NCBI GenBank assembly: GCA_004026145.2
Contig: CP034979.1
Span: forward strand, 14,800,852 to 14,864,851
Direction of reading: 5' to 3'
DNA length: 64,000 bases
Origin: Takifugu bimaculatus
Taxonomy: Eukaryota > Chordata > Actinopteri > Tetraodontiformes > Tetraodontidae
Positions 25,100-37,540 of this stretch are shown one piece after another (position 1 is the stretch's first letter; every line of letters starts with the position of its first letter). The position numbers and the translations under genes were made by a program. The notes beneath the pieces are model-generated. The model was not told the DNA's origin. It made no database searches and saw only the letters and a list, made by a program, of their open reading frames with translations.

Positions 25100-25522
25100 T
25101 TGGAGGGGAGCCACTTTTATTCAGTGTATTTATTTACACTGGTGAGAAACTTTTGAAGGATATTTATCACCCGCAGCTCTGCGGGTCCCGGGATGTTGGC
25201 TGTCTGGTTAATGTCCATCTGTGAATCCTGCCCGGACATTAGTTGGCCTCTAAATTCTCCCTGTTTCTGGTTCTTGTCTCAGTTCGAAGCGCATCGCAAG
25301 CTTTCACACAGGAGGGGAAAAAACAAAACAAAACAGGCTTGGCACAAAAAAGTCTTTAGGAAGATGAAAAACTACACGCCCGGAACTTAAAAGTATTTGG
25401 AGTTTCATGCGACTGAAAAATGCGGCAGGATTTTGACCAAAAATGGCCAGAGACGTCAGGTTTTACGCATGTCTGCGCTTTGTTTGTTTAATAGTTAGAA
25501 AAAAGTGAACATCTCTCTCGTT

Positions 25523-25524
<2 letters not shown>

Positions 25525-25578
<54 letters not shown>
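25525..25578. repeat. (CA)n microsatellite
   Basis: About 27 CA units without interruption, roughly 580 bases beyond the nkx2.3 stop codon, perhaps within its 3' UTR. Confidence 0.97.
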
Positions 25579-25582
<4 letters not shown>

Positions 25583-26157
25583 CACAGTAAAACTCACTCG
25601 TGGTTCTTATATCATTTAATTTCATCATCATGTGACCCGAGCGTCACAATAGGCACATTGCGCAATTCACGCAATTAAAAGAAGTTGACCTTCCTCGGTT
25701 TCAAAGTAAAAACAGTGGCTTCTGGCCGCAAACAAGTCACAGCGTTGTTATAAAAAGAAAATAATACTTCCTCAAATTGGAGACATTGTGGCTGTCTAAA
25801 GAATCGAGGTTTAACGGCGAAATCCATTTGAGCTGTTGGAGCTGAATGTTCGTATTTTAAGGAAAATCTCGTTTGGCTCTTGTTGAATCGGAAATACGTC
25901 ATCTCCTCTGTATTTGCAATCACAACATACTTAATTGCGCAAAACATGTACATTGAAAACAATCAAACATGGTTACTTAAACCGCAGAGAAAAAGGCAGT
26001 GGCGTGGTTCAAATCATTTAAAAAGGCGGTTTCCTCCTAATTTGCGTCACTTCAAATTCTCCCGTCCGGACTGAAATTGTGTTTTTATCGTATTCAGATC
26101 ATGCTGAGTCCGTCCGCCGCCCATAGCAGCGTCTCCCGGTTATGCGTAAAGCCCGCG

Positions 26158-27984
26158 CTACCACGCACGGATACCCTGCAGGGTGCCCTGGCAGGCCGAG
26201 ACCACCGGCGCTTGGGGCACCTGGCTCTGCGGGGTGCCCAGATTCATGTTCATGAACGCGTTGGCCGCGGTGCTGCTGGGCGGCAGAGTGGGCAAACTGG
26301 AGTAAGTACACGAGTACGTGTTACTGTAAACCGAGTTACTGTTGTAGGCCTGGTATCCGTAGCCGTACGGGTTCGGGGCTCCGACTGTGTAAGGAGTGTT
26401 AAAGTTCTGAGATCCGGTCAGACAAGGCCTTCCGTCCCGCACTAGCACCGGCACGGCCACCCTCCTGGGCGGCGGCGGCGCGTGATGGTGATGATGGTGA
26501 CCCGCCAGTTCCAGGGTCTTGTCCTGCCGCTGCCTCTTACATTTGTACCTCCGGTTCTGGAACCAGATCTTGACTTGTGTGGAGGTGAGCTTCAGGGAGC
26601 TGGCGAGGTGCTCCCTCTCCGGGGCGGACAGGTAGCGCTGCTGCTTGAAGCGCCGCTCCAGCTCGAACACCTGAGCCTGGGAGAAGAGGACGCGGGGTTT
26701 TCTGCGGGTTCTCTGCTGCTTCATGGCGGGTTTGTCTGCGTCTTGATCCTCACAGTCGCCGAGCAGCGGCCCGTAGACCTCTGCAGGGAAAGAAAAGACG
26801 TTTTAAAATATTTCACTAAGACTGAACGAATATCTGACCTGTCCAATAAAGGCACACGTGTTTAAAACATATAATTGTATCGAAATCTTTTTTTTAGAAA
26901 AAAAATCGTGGATCTATTTAATTCCTAATAATATATAATCAATGAAAAATATTTTTTAAAGAACTATTTGAGGGAACGTCACTTCTAAATAATATAATTT
27001 GACAGATTATTAATGTACATTAATCGGTTTCCCAAAGCAAATGAAAGGGTTTAACGTTTTATATTTAGATTTCTCTTTTGAATTTTTTCCCCCTTTGATT
27101 AAATTTGGATATCAGAACCGTCAGTGTCTGCAGCCAACAGCCATTAATCTGCATTAAACAAACATAAAGAATTTAAAGTGTAAAAAAAAAAAATCGTTTC
27201 ATAAATAGCGTATGAGTAAAAGTGTAAACAGCAGCTAATGTCCACAAGATTCTGGCACCGCGTGCTTGGCAGTTCATAAACCGCATCTGAAGCACCGAGT
27301 TTCAGCCTCAGCTTTCATTATCATATCATTACTTAGAAGTTATTCAATTCCAATACATAATTTAAAATGTCATTAGCTAAACACACTGGGTGGCTGCCAG
27401 CATCGAATGCTTCTGTTTGACTTTTGGAGCTTTTCTACACTTCAGCCACACATTATCTGTCGCCACGATCATGCAAATGTATCTCAAAGATGAATCTCTC
27501 TGCGTCTGAATATTAGCTAGTATAACTAATGGTAATTTAACTGGTGCCGTTTTTGCGCATAAATCTGAATTATTCTCTGGTTTTAGTTGTAGTATTGTCT
27601 CTTACTGTGATCCTGCTCCTCTCGCCCGGCTTCCAGCTGCTGCTGCTGCTGCTGCTGTGCAGGCTGCGTCTCCGCGGAGGCGCCGAACACCTCCACGGGC
27701 AGCTCGGACTGTGCGTTCATGTAGGACATCCTGTCGTCGCCCTCCGAAACGCCGGAGCTGGTGGGGCTGGGGCTGTCCCTGCCGGCCAGCATGCAGGAGG
27801 GCGGCGAGTGGGAGCGCAGCGGCTTGTTTGGGAAGCCCCCCGACTGTGACAGCGGGCCGGAGAATCCCAAGCAGGAGATGAACTGGAGCTGGTGCTGCTG
27901 GGACTGCTGCTGCAGCTCCAGCTTCAAAATGTCCTTCACAGAAAAAGGCGTGGTGGGCGAGGATATGAACGGACTGGGGAGCAT
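26158..27984 (-). CDS. nkx2.3: NK2-family homeobox transcription factor Nkx2.3
   Basis: Two exons, 27606-27984 and 26158-26780, join in frame to 1002 bases (333 residues and a stop). The ATG at 27984 gives MLPSPFISS, then the tinman/EH1 motif TPFSVKDILKLE. A polyQ run closes exon 1. The homeodomain, about residues 152-211, has RRKPRVLFSQAQVFELERRF and KIWFQNRRYKCKRQRQ with the NK2-diagnostic Tyr54. Six His and four Pro residues precede the NK2-specific domain RRVAVPVLVRDGRPC (about 232-246). The protein ends in GTLQGIRAW, the conserved tail of NKX2-3/2-5/2-6. Known roles of NKX2-3 are gut and spleen mesoderm, vascular addressin (MAdCAM) control and, in fish, pharyngeal and cardiac development. 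Linkage to got1 and slc25a28 supports NKX2-3 over NKX2-5. An in-frame TTG five codons upstream is not needed as a start. Confidence 0.95.
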
Positions 27985-27995
27985 TATTACCGCGG

Positions 27996-28088
27996 TCAAA
28001 GGTGACAGAAGGGCGCAAAAACCGACTCCGGGCGCTGCGTAAAGTTCGGAGACACCAGGTGAGGCACGGCCGACGTGTTTCTCTTCAT
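27996..28088 (-). other. Upstream ORF in the presumed nkx2.3 5' UTR
   Basis: An ATG at 28088 opens a 30-codon reading frame (MKRNTSAVPHLVSP...) whose TGA ends 11 bases before the nkx2.3 ATG at 27984. Whether it is in the mature mRNA depends on the transcription start, which I cannot locate. If present it could limit translation of nkx2.3. Confidence 0.4.
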
Positions 28089-31000
28089 GCAGACCGAGGA
28101 GGACTGGTTCTCCTTCAGCTGTGACATCACCTGCTTCTGCCGTGTGTCTATAGCTGCGGGGCCGAAAGACAGAGACGGAGAGAGAGAAAGAGGGAGAGGT
28201 CTATCCTGTTTGGGTTGCTTACAGTCGTTGAGGAGCGGGGTCAGCCAAGATGCTGTCCTCTCCCCGTCTGTGACGTCCCAGAGGGAGGGACCCTGATCTC
28301 CTCCTCCTCTCTCTCTCTCCCTCTCTCTCTCTCTCTCTCGCTGCGCAGAACAGCGAAATAACACAATAAATGTGTTTAAGCACAAGCATAGACGATGTGA
28401 GCAAGTTTGAAGTTTCAGCTCATATCTTCTTTACACCGATAACCAGTTGCACCACTTCACAGGTCACCCAGTCATCGCGGAGGGGTTCAGATTAACCATA
28501 TCTTCCCTTCCTGCGTTTGAAATCCTTGGATAAGATAAAATGTCACCATTGTAGGAAACGAGACCGGAAACAAGGGGGGAAAAGAACATTTTAGTTGTAT
28601 TTACCGCTCGATTTGAGCTTCATTGACTTGTTTTGAGTTCAAACGTCGACTGAACAACAGCAACACACAACAAACAACACAATAAAATAAAAATGATAAC
28701 CCTCAGAGGCATTAAATGTAAAAAATGATGTGTTTAATAAACTACTGATGAACAAACGAAGCTGGTGTTTCATTTCTGTCAAACAGGCTGAAACTGGACA
28801 CCATCTCCTCGTCTCCCTGTGGCCAAGTGCAGGCGCCAGGCTCTGAGAGCCCGCTGCTGCCGAACCGTGAGGAAAGAAAAGAAGGACGTGCCGACATAAT
28901 CTCATCCGCTCGCCATCAACAAGGTGCTGTCGAGATTAGTGTTTCCCCTCATCTGCAGTTCTGTCTTTGAAAAAAAAAAACACACAGACTTTGGGGAAAT
29001 CGGCAAATCGGGGAATTACGGGAGAAACGTGACACCAGACGAATGAATCAAAGGCAGATGTGTGAGCCCGACCGATGACCAACTATTAACCCGGCCTTGT
29101 TGTATTTGCTGAAATTTAATAATGATTTTTAGACCTATTTTTTTTGTCCTTTTCTAAGTAGACATCAGAAACTGCGGCTCGGCCTGAGCCGTTAAGTCCT
29201 GGGATGTCGCTGCGGATACAAAGCTTCACGGGTCACAGCCGCGGGTTAACTCTGCGCCCTAATGGCACAATTAGACGCGCAAACCTAAACACTCGCGCAC
29301 GCACGCACGCCCCTCCCTGACAATCAGCGGCGGGTCTTGGCGTGCCACCGCGCAAAAGTGGCCGAGCAGAGAAGCGTTGTTTACGGAGCGGAAGAGTCTG
29401 TTTCCTGTCTGTAACAAAACCCAGACTCCCGGAGAGTGTCAAGGTGCTGCGCGCCTCTCCAATACATCATCTTCATCCCAGAGTTGGCGCGATAAGCTGG
29501 GTAAGGTCAGCTGGACACCACTGGACTGTTTTCAGCTCTGGCTCCCTCTTTCTATACAGAAGCAGGTGGATCAGGACTGGAGCCGCCATGCGTAAACCCG
29601 GAGAGGTTTTTACGCACGAGGGCCTCAAAAAAGACGCGTGTGCACACCGAGATGTGTGTGATTGGGATTGGACACGTCCTGTAGGGGCTGTTGCTTCAAT
29701 AGTCCCAAATTTGATTCCCAGTTGGTGGGGGAAGGGGACATCAACTCAAGTGTGTGTGTGTGTGTGTATGATGCTGTCATATTTGATGCAAGTGTGTTGT
29801 ACAAATATTGTGATGTGGAAATAATCCCAATAGCTGTGTAATAACATGGTTTACTGCAATCATGGTTCCAGAATTACAGCCTTTAACTGTTAACTCTTCA
29901 GTTTATTTCTTATTTCAGTCGATCCAGTAGACTAAAAACGCACAATGGTCTGATTCCACCTTCATCTGCAGGAATTGCCGAAGCACACAAAGTGTGTGGG
30001 GGTGATGGCGTCGCTCCCCTGCAGGAAGGTGAGCCTTATCAGCGGCCTCTGTGATGGTGTCAGTGGGCAGGCCCCAGACCAAGCTATTGTACCCCTGCCT
30101 GGGCCCGAGTGACAGATCACAGCGCCTTCACGGGAGAGGAAATGAGGAGCCCAAAGGCGAGAGATCTTTAGGAACGTGTAAACTCCGTTCTTGCTCGCTT
30201 GGATGCAGCTCTGAATGTGCCAAATATTCCACAACTGCTGGGAAAGCAGTCGGAATACGGCGACGGTCTTCAGGTATTTGGCGACATAACGGGGAGATGC
30301 CTCTGAGAGCCGAAGCCAGGTTACGTGTATCGAGGGCCTAGAGAGGAGGAAGTGAGGTCTTGTTAGTCTGGGTCCCCTGCCCTTTGCCCTCCCTGGGGTC
30401 TCATAAATTAGCCCGCTGTAATTCTCTCCCAGACGGCCTTGCCCCAGCAGGTGTGTGTTTGTATACACCAGCGCTAACAGGGGGATGTGGGGCCTGTAGT
30501 TTCTGTGATCTACGGTGTTGGGAATGCAGATTGGAAGGAAATCGGGTGACCTAAAAATGCTTATCCTCCCCACGGCCACACGGGCGGGGCAGATAAAGTC
30601 TTGGGAGGGAGGTGGGCTACAGAGAAGGACACGAGGACCCAGCTGCTTTTACTGAACGCTCTGTGGCACCGGAGTTTGTTCTAAAATGTCCAGAGGTCAC
30701 ACCGAGTTCAGAATGCTACTGAAGGACTTTCTCTAACTTGAGCAGGCAGCAACGGCTCTCTCGGGGGAAAAAAATACAAGTAAACATCCATGAGAATTCT
30801 TTTTTGTGGCCTGAGTGTCAATGCGCATCAAAATGGTGGTCTGTTTTAGGACAACCAAGTTTTAGAGCATGTGAGGGATCACCTGGTGTTCAGAAACGAG
30901 GATAAATCCTAATTAAAAGTCAGGACATGACGCTGCCTTTTGTTATGCTGTTATTGCGGCAGAATGTTCAATGCAGAGGGGGGGGGGGGGGGGGCACTCT

Positions 31001-34000
31001 TCGTGCTCGGTTTCAAAATCAGACATCAGGCTTCTACTTCCTGTCTTTGTTTCTTTGCATGATTATTTGTATATAGTGGACGACGGTAGAGCCAAAACTG
31101 ACCAAAAGACAGCATCAATCAAGTCCATGAGCACACTGTGGAGCTTGTGTTTGAGGTTCCACCCAGGTTCATGGTAAAAAGGGTTCAGGGGAAATGTCAT
31201 AGCCCCCACCATTGGTCAATAGGCCAAAAGGAAAACTTGTTGTTTTATTAGAAATATTCATTCGAAACAATTTCCTGAACCGCCTCAGTGTTTAAACACG
31301 ATTCAAAAAAGAGTCCAAGTCGAGTCATTTTCACTCTGATCTAAAACAGTGTTGGTGTCACCAACTTTTCCATCAATTTCTCTGTGAGCTGCTTCCACTG
31401 AGCGACGGTCACCAGTTTAACAACTCCAAATCTGTTTAAGAGCCTCTCAGACAAGTCAGATGGAAGTCTGGCTCCTGTCATGTCCAGGACTCCATCACTA
31501 GTCAGAAGTGGTATGTTAGCTAAAGTTTCTGCGTCAATACAGCCACATCAAATCAAATGCTTTATTTGTTTGAACTGTCTGAAATGAACATTTCCTATTT
31601 TAGCCCCGAAGCGAATGCAAGCTAGCTAACTCCATTATTAAAACAGACACCTTCATAACTCAAGATGTTTCCAGACTCCGTTTATAGCCTTTTCTGGGCA
31701 AAGCTAATCTGCTGCTGAACCCATATTTTTGTGTTAATATAAAAATGCATTGGGCCAGTTCAAGAGTGACAACTTCAAAGCAACAGTGGTGTCATCAAGC
31801 ATAATAAATAGCATGAGTATCAGAAATCTCCCTTTCATTTTAATTGAAAAGCCCTTTTTGGTGGTTCATCCACACGGAAAATGTTTGTGTTTCAGATGTT
31901 TGCACAGACCAGAGGAAAAGTATTGCCACGAGCAAACAAAATGCACAAAGGTACACAAACGTCGGCATGCGCACGTTAGCTGGAATGTCGTGCAGCACGG
32001 AGCCGTCTGTTCTTACATGCGCGCTCCATCAGTCATTGGACGAGCGACGGGGAGGTCCCGAGCCCTCTGTTGTTGCTGTGTCTAGGCCCATGTTAGAGAA
32101 TTGATGACACTGTCTTTGGAAAACAAACACGGCGGGAAGCTAAAAAGGTGGTCACTCACCACAGACCCGTGACCCAGAGAAACAGAGGCCATCGACACAT
32201 GTGAGCAACATCCCTCTTGGAATGTGCAGCCGTGTGTGTGTACACACAATTCTGTTTGTGTTTCAGTGATACCACGGGTGGAATGCGACTGCCTTGCGCC
32301 TCAAAATCTGTCCCGCAGTGACTCCGTACGGCGGTGGCAACGTTTTCCTGCTCGCAAACACGAGAGAGGCATTAGTTTTCCTGTTTTATTTGCATTGCAC
32401 CGCGAGGTGCCAGAATAAATATGCCGCACATGGTGTCTGAATGTTTGACTCGCTCATTATTCTGGTGTGACACACTAACCCCGTGGGCACGGCCAGAGGC
32501 GGCTGCTGTCACTTCATGCTCTGACACACACTTCACAGCCTGCACCGTCGTCCTGAGGCCTCCTTGGCACTTAAACAACCAAACCTTGCTCGGGGCCCCC
32601 GAGCCTTGTTCTGAGAGCTCAAATCCCATAATTGCAGGGCTGACAGTGATAGTGTAGGAGACACCCTCACCTGGTCGGAAAGAATGAAAACATCTACTGT
32701 CAGGGTGAAGGGAGGAGAGGCATGAAAGTGAGGTTTTTTTGTTTTTTTTCTTAAAAAAAAGAGAGTTGCTGAGATAAACAATATAGCTACAGTTAATATT
32801 TATCAGTCAGATGATGTGTGAACAGTAATAGCTGCAGGAGCCATTATGAAGTACCAATTAATTAAATATGTATTAGTCAAATTGAGAATATACTTTTAAT
32901 GTAACCTAAGCAATTACTGTACAGTCAAATTTTTTCCACCTCGGGCGATTAAACAACGTGCAGCTCGCTGCCAACTCGGATCGTTTGTATTCATCTGCAG
33001 TTGCACCGTGTGTGGTTACACCTCAACGTATTTATGGTTAAGTACAAGGCTGAGCAATTAGCAGCCAAATGATAAGCATATTGGTGTAGAGCGTCCCACA
33101 TTAACAGTGTTAATTGTCCAGCTGCATGCCATTAAAAAAGTCAAAATTAAATGTTAAGAACCATTTGCTATGAGCACAACAAAGTCACCCAAATCTATTT
33201 TACCATAAATGAAGTTTTTTCCCGGCTTCCACGTTGCAGAGTCCTCACTCCTGTGTGGCCCAATGCTTTTTAACTATTCGAGTCACACTCCTGGGAAGAA
33301 AGCTCATACTGGAGTGGGTCCCATTTATCAACCACTTCAGTCCCAGCAGAGAGCTGTGGGAGCAGCAGAGCAGCCGGCATGTTTACACCGCAAGCCTTCA
33401 GGAAAGAACAGATGGAAATACCATCGAAAACAACCCTGACATGAATTTGCTTAGTCCAGGGCAGAAACATTATACATTTGACATTATTAAAGAGACTGTC
33501 AAAGGTGAGGGTTTGCTTGTCTTTGACTGAATGGTTGTCGGATTTGGTGGAAAAATTTTTTAAATATCAGTTGGGCCTGCAGGAATAAAAAGGAATGCAT
33601 AACCATCTCGGTTATGTAAAGCTGCCGCTGTGCATGTCATGAAGCGCCAATATTGCATGAATCCTTCGGATTTAAAGACCTTTATAGACATATGATTGTA
33701 TTTATGTGTTATTGGCGACGTTTTAAGCAACGCTGCTCCTTCCCGACGTGGCAGGAATAAACGGAGATTTGGCACCACCCTGTGGCCGTGTGGTGAACTG
33801 CAACACCGGGGATGACGTCACAGCGCTCGCCGGGTTGATCCTCTCTGCGCCCGAACTTTCACCTGCAGCGGATCCGGCTTCATTTCCATTGGTAAATCCG
33901 ACAACTCCCACCGGTCCTTTGCCGAATCAAATCGGGCGACCGAGCGCTTGTGTCGTCCTCGGAGCTCATCCCTTCGTCGCCAGCAGCGCAGCCTCCTCCT

Positions 34001-34018
34001 GTCCCAGCTCCTGCGGCC
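28089..34018. other. Intergenic region between nkx2.3 and got1 promoters
   Basis: The two genes are divergent, so this 5.9 kb holds both promoters. It contains a CT-rich tract (28296-28339), a 17-base G run (30978-30994) and a CpG-rich got1 promoter and 5' UTR at about 33780-34018. No conserved coding sequence found; the long minus-strand open frame at 29962-30579 has no ATG and no recognisable motif. Confidence 0.5.
28296..28339. repeat. (CT)n pyrimidine tract
   Basis: Mostly uninterrupted CT dinucleotides upstream of nkx2.3, read as GA on its coding strand. Such tracts are common in developmental promoters and can bind GAGA-type factors. That role is not shown here. Confidence 0.9.
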
Positions 34019-35280
34019 ATGTCGGTGTTCTGCGAGGTGCCCCAGGCCACCCCAGTGGCGGTGTTCAAGCTCACCCAGGACTTCAACAACGACCAGTGCC
34101 CCCGAAAGGTCAACCTGGGGGTGGGAGGTAAGAACGAGGAATCAGCCGGGTGGAGATGATGCTGCGCTGCGCTAGCCAACAGCACCAGTCGGATAATTAG
34201 CATGATAAACATGTCAATTAAAACTAAATGACAGCGCGCAGATTTGAGGCGGACACCTTTACAACCTTCAGATTTGTTTGTTTAGTGTAACCTGTGAAGT
34301 AATAGGGACATCCGGACGAGCCCGTCGTGAATTAAAGTCCTGTAATTATCTCGTAAATCCCCGATTACGTCACGACACGGCGGCGTGGTTACGCAACCGC
34401 TGAAACGCTCGATTGGATTATTCTTCTTCTTCCCTGGAACATGCACAGCCTTGCTCGAAGCAAATGGCACGTCTGAATGTTCACTGCGACTCTGCTTCTG
34501 TTTTAATCTGATTATAATAAGTAATCCTCGCTTGCTGAGCAAACCGCAAAGAACACTGCGTGGAAAAAGTAATTAGTTGCTTTGTGCCGCGTAGCAGCAT
34601 TCCCATGATTACTCCATGAGGATGAGGCCTGATAATCCCCTCTTTCTCTGTTACTGGCCAGCAGGGATATATGAGCCACTCATGAACCCATTTAGCCAGT
34701 GCACGGAACACAAAGCACGTTAATGATCTCTATAGATAAAGAGCTGATGTTTGCTTTCCACCTTATCTGGTCGGGTCCACTTAAATCCAGACCAAACAAA
34801 GCAGCTAATGGATAAAGCTTTTCTACTGCTTTGTTTTAATGCATCCGAAGAAAAGGTTGCTGTGATTTCTGCTTTTTTATGATGCATTTCCTTTGCGTGC
34901 AGCCTACCGGACAGACGAGAGCAAACCCTGGGTGTTGCCCGTGGTGAAAAAGGTGGAAAAAGTCATCGTGCACGATGACACGCTGAACCACGAGTACCTT
35001 CCCATCCTGGGGCTGCCTGAGTTTAGGTCCTCCGCCTCCAAGATCGTCCTGGGAGATGACAGCCCGGCCATTGGAGAGAACAGGGTTTGTGGTGGGGGGT
35101 GGGTCTGGCACTTCCTGTTCACTGATGGTCACAGCTGAGCTGTTGGTCTCCGTCAGGTGGGGGCCGTGCAGTGTTTGGGTGGCACCGGTGCTCTGAAGAT
35201 AGGCGCAGAGTTCCTCAGGCGCTTCTACAATGGAAGCAACAACACCAAGACACCCGTCTACGTGTCTGCACCAACATGGG

Positions 35281-35333
<53 letters not shown>

Positions 35334-36824
35334 TGGGAGGGTGGAACAGGGCTTTTACAACGTAGATCCCCACTCAGATTCTAAAATCTTTCCAATGTTT
35401 ATATCAGCTGTAGACTTCAGACATTGTCGTTATTATTGGAATCACTACATCTCTTTTATTCTGAGGAGCCGTAAAACGAGTGTCGTCTCTTTCAGAAAAT
35501 CACAATGCTGTATTTAGCAATGCCGGCTTTGAGGACGTCCGTCCTTACAAGTACTGGGACGCGGAGAAGAGGGGCCTCGATTTGGCTGGTTTCCTCGGTG
35601 ATTTGGAGGTAAATGTCGCACTGGTTGAGAGCCTCTGGTTTCAGATTAGGAGAAATCTACCTGTTCTGCTCCCTATTCGTTCTGCTCAGAGCTGTCCAGG
35701 GGGCTCCATCTTTGTTCTGCACGCCTGCGCCCATAATCCCACCGGTACTGACCCCACGCCAGAGCAGTGGAAGCAGATCGCCGACGTCATGAAGGTATCA
35801 CGCGGACGGGCGCTCTTCCCCTTCGGTCTGAGCCGGGTCAGAACTGACGACCGTGCGCGGCTGCTGTTTTGCAGAGGAGGAAGCTGTTCGTGTTCTTTGA
35901 CTCGGCTTACCAGGGCTTCGCCTCGGGCAGTCTGGACAAGGATGCCTGGGCCGTCCGCTACTTTGTCTCAATGGGCTTTGAATTATTCTGCGCCCAGTCC
36001 TTCTCCAAAAACTTTGGTCTTTACAGTGAGTGTCCTGTCAGTGATGAGTGCCACTGTTAGTGTTGTCTTACATTCACTAAAGAAGATCCAAAATGCGCCT
36101 CGAGCTGAAGAATGGGCCCGAATCGTCCATCCTTTTGCTAACTGCTGAGATGTTTGTACCTTTGTAAATGTCGCCACCTTGAGGCGGTTGGTGTAACTGC
36201 CGCTCCAATGTGTTCGCTCCGTCAGATGAGCGCGTGGGGAACCTGACCGTCGTGGCTCGTGATGCGGACAACCTGAAGAGGACTCTGTCCCAGATGGAGA
36301 AGATTGTCAGAACCACGTGGTCCAACCCCCCATCCCAGGGAGCTCGGGTCGTCGCCGTCACGCTGAACTCGCCGCAGCTGTTTGCCGAATGGTCCGAAAG
36401 CGCCGCGGCAGGAGCTCCGCGTGCCCCGGGGAGCCTTCTGATGTGAGTTTGTCTGTGTGGCTGCAGGAAGGACAACGTGAAGACCATGGCAGACAGAGTG
36501 CTGCTGATGAGGGCTCAGCTGAAGGAGAAGCTCCAAAGCCTGGGCACGCCGGGAACCTGGGACCACATCACCGATCAGATCGGCATGTTCAGCTTCACAG
36601 GACTCAACCGTGAGTCCAGCGAGCGCCGCCGCAGCACCGGTGCGTCGGGACGGCCCATTTGATGTCTTTCTGTGTTCTCCGCAGCCAAACAAGTGGAGTT
36701 CATGGTGAAGGAGAAACACATCTACTTGATGGCCAGCGGCCGCATCAACATGTGCGGTCTGACCACCAAGAACATCGACTACGTGGCGGCGTCCATCCAC
36801 GAGGCCGTCACCACGGTCCAGTAG
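34019..36824 (+). CDS. got1: Aspartate aminotransferase, cytoplasmic (glutamate-oxaloacetate transaminase 1)
   Basis: Nine exons, 34019-34127, 34903-35084, 35157-35280, 35496-35608, 35690-35794, 35875-36025, 36226-36391, 36467-36609 and 36685-36824, join to 1233 bases (410 residues and a stop; human 413). The PLP-dependent class I aminotransferase interconverts aspartate plus 2-oxoglutarate with oxaloacetate plus glutamate in the cytosol, as part of the malate-aspartate shuttle. Visible signatures: KVNLGVGAYRTDESKPWVLP near the N-terminus, GGTGALKIGAEF, HACAHNPTGTDPTPEQW, DSAYQGFASG (PLP-contacting Asp and Tyr), and AQSFSKNFGLY, whose Lys256 is the Schiff-base lysine (human Lys259). GRINMCGLTT near the end carries the substrate-binding Arg. 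The short N-terminus MSVFCEVPQ, with no mitochondrial presequence, marks GOT1 rather than GOT2. Exon 7 ends at an unusual donor (GTCCGA), and the CA repeat in intron 3 starts at the donor itself. Convergent with cnnm1. Confidence 0.97.
35283..35330. repeat. (AC)n microsatellite at the got1 intron 3 donor
   Basis: About 24 AC units starting two bases after the last base of got1 exon 3, so the donor reads GTACAC and merges into the repeat. Confidence 0.97.
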
Positions 36825-37534
36825 AGGACGCACTCGCCCACTCTTCTTAGCACTTGCACATCTCAGAGCCCCCTCTTTTTAAAAAAAGAAGTGTTTTTAA
36901 CCTGTTTTTAACCTGCTTTCCTGACGACACAAACTCGTTTGCACACAAACACGCGCTGCCTCGCTCGCCGTCCTCCCGTCCTCCCTCTCTCCTGTAGGTC
37001 CAGCCTTCATTCATCTCGCCCTTTATGACGAGAGCTTTGGTGATGTTTACCATCAGGAAGTGTAGCAGTTACCTCAGCAGTCTAACAAATCTGTCGTTGT
37101 GATTCTTCCAGTCCAAGTGTTTAAGCAATGCTCCCATGTTAGCTAATAGCTAGATGTTGAATTATGACATCATAAATGGAGAGTGTACATTTAAGTCTAA
37201 AGATTATAGGGCCAGTTGTTGTACTTTATCACCGTTTACCTCCATTGGTGTAGTAATGGATGTGTGTTAGCAACAGATTAACATTCTTATCATTTTAACG
37301 TTCTTGTCGACGTTCTTGCGTCACAATGATGGTGCAAAACACACTAAAGAGAACCTCAATGTTCTAATTTATGCTCTTAAACAGGAGGTCATTGCCCCTG
37401 TCCTCCTCCCAATTTTGTGACCTCACCGTTCTTTCCGACGCAGCAGGAAGGTCTGCAGCCATGAAGCCGTCCTGCAGCGCTCAGCGGTTCCAGCTCGACG
37501 GTCGTACGTGCACGTGAGATGGATCCAGTGCTGA

Positions 37535-37540
37535 AATAAA
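37535..37540 (+). promoter_or_regulatory. Candidate got1 polyadenylation signal
   Basis: AATAAA about 710 bases after the got1 stop codon, followed within 25 bases by a G/T-rich stretch (CGTGGCTCTGTGGCATG). It implies a 3' UTR of about 0.7 kb, ending roughly 1 kb before the convergent cnnm1 poly(A) candidate. Confidence 0.6.

Larger units (their letters stand above)
23163..26157. other. Intergenic spacer between nkx3.3 and nkx2.3
   Basis: About 3 kb holding the nkx3.3 promoter and the nkx2.3 3' UTR, since both genes read on the minus strand. It contains an ATT microsatellite at 25038-25098 and a CA tract at 25525-25578. No coding sequence recognised. Confidence 0.5.

Noticed and set aside
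24994..25224. Poly-Leu, poly-Ile and poly-Tyr proteins
   Set aside because: Pure translation of the (ATT)n microsatellite.
27985..27999. nkx2.3 start five codons upstream (27999)
   Set aside because: That codon is TTG. The ATG at 27984 gives the conserved MLPSPF start.
29962..30579. Open frame of 205 codons on the minus strand upstream of nkx2.3 and got1
   Set aside because: It starts at GTG, contains no ATG at all, has no recognisable domain, and no splice context suggests an exon. Probably chance.
34836..35330. Minus-strand 164-codon ORF over got1 exons 2-3
   Set aside because: Antisense shadow of got1 coding exons and the adjacent CA repeat.
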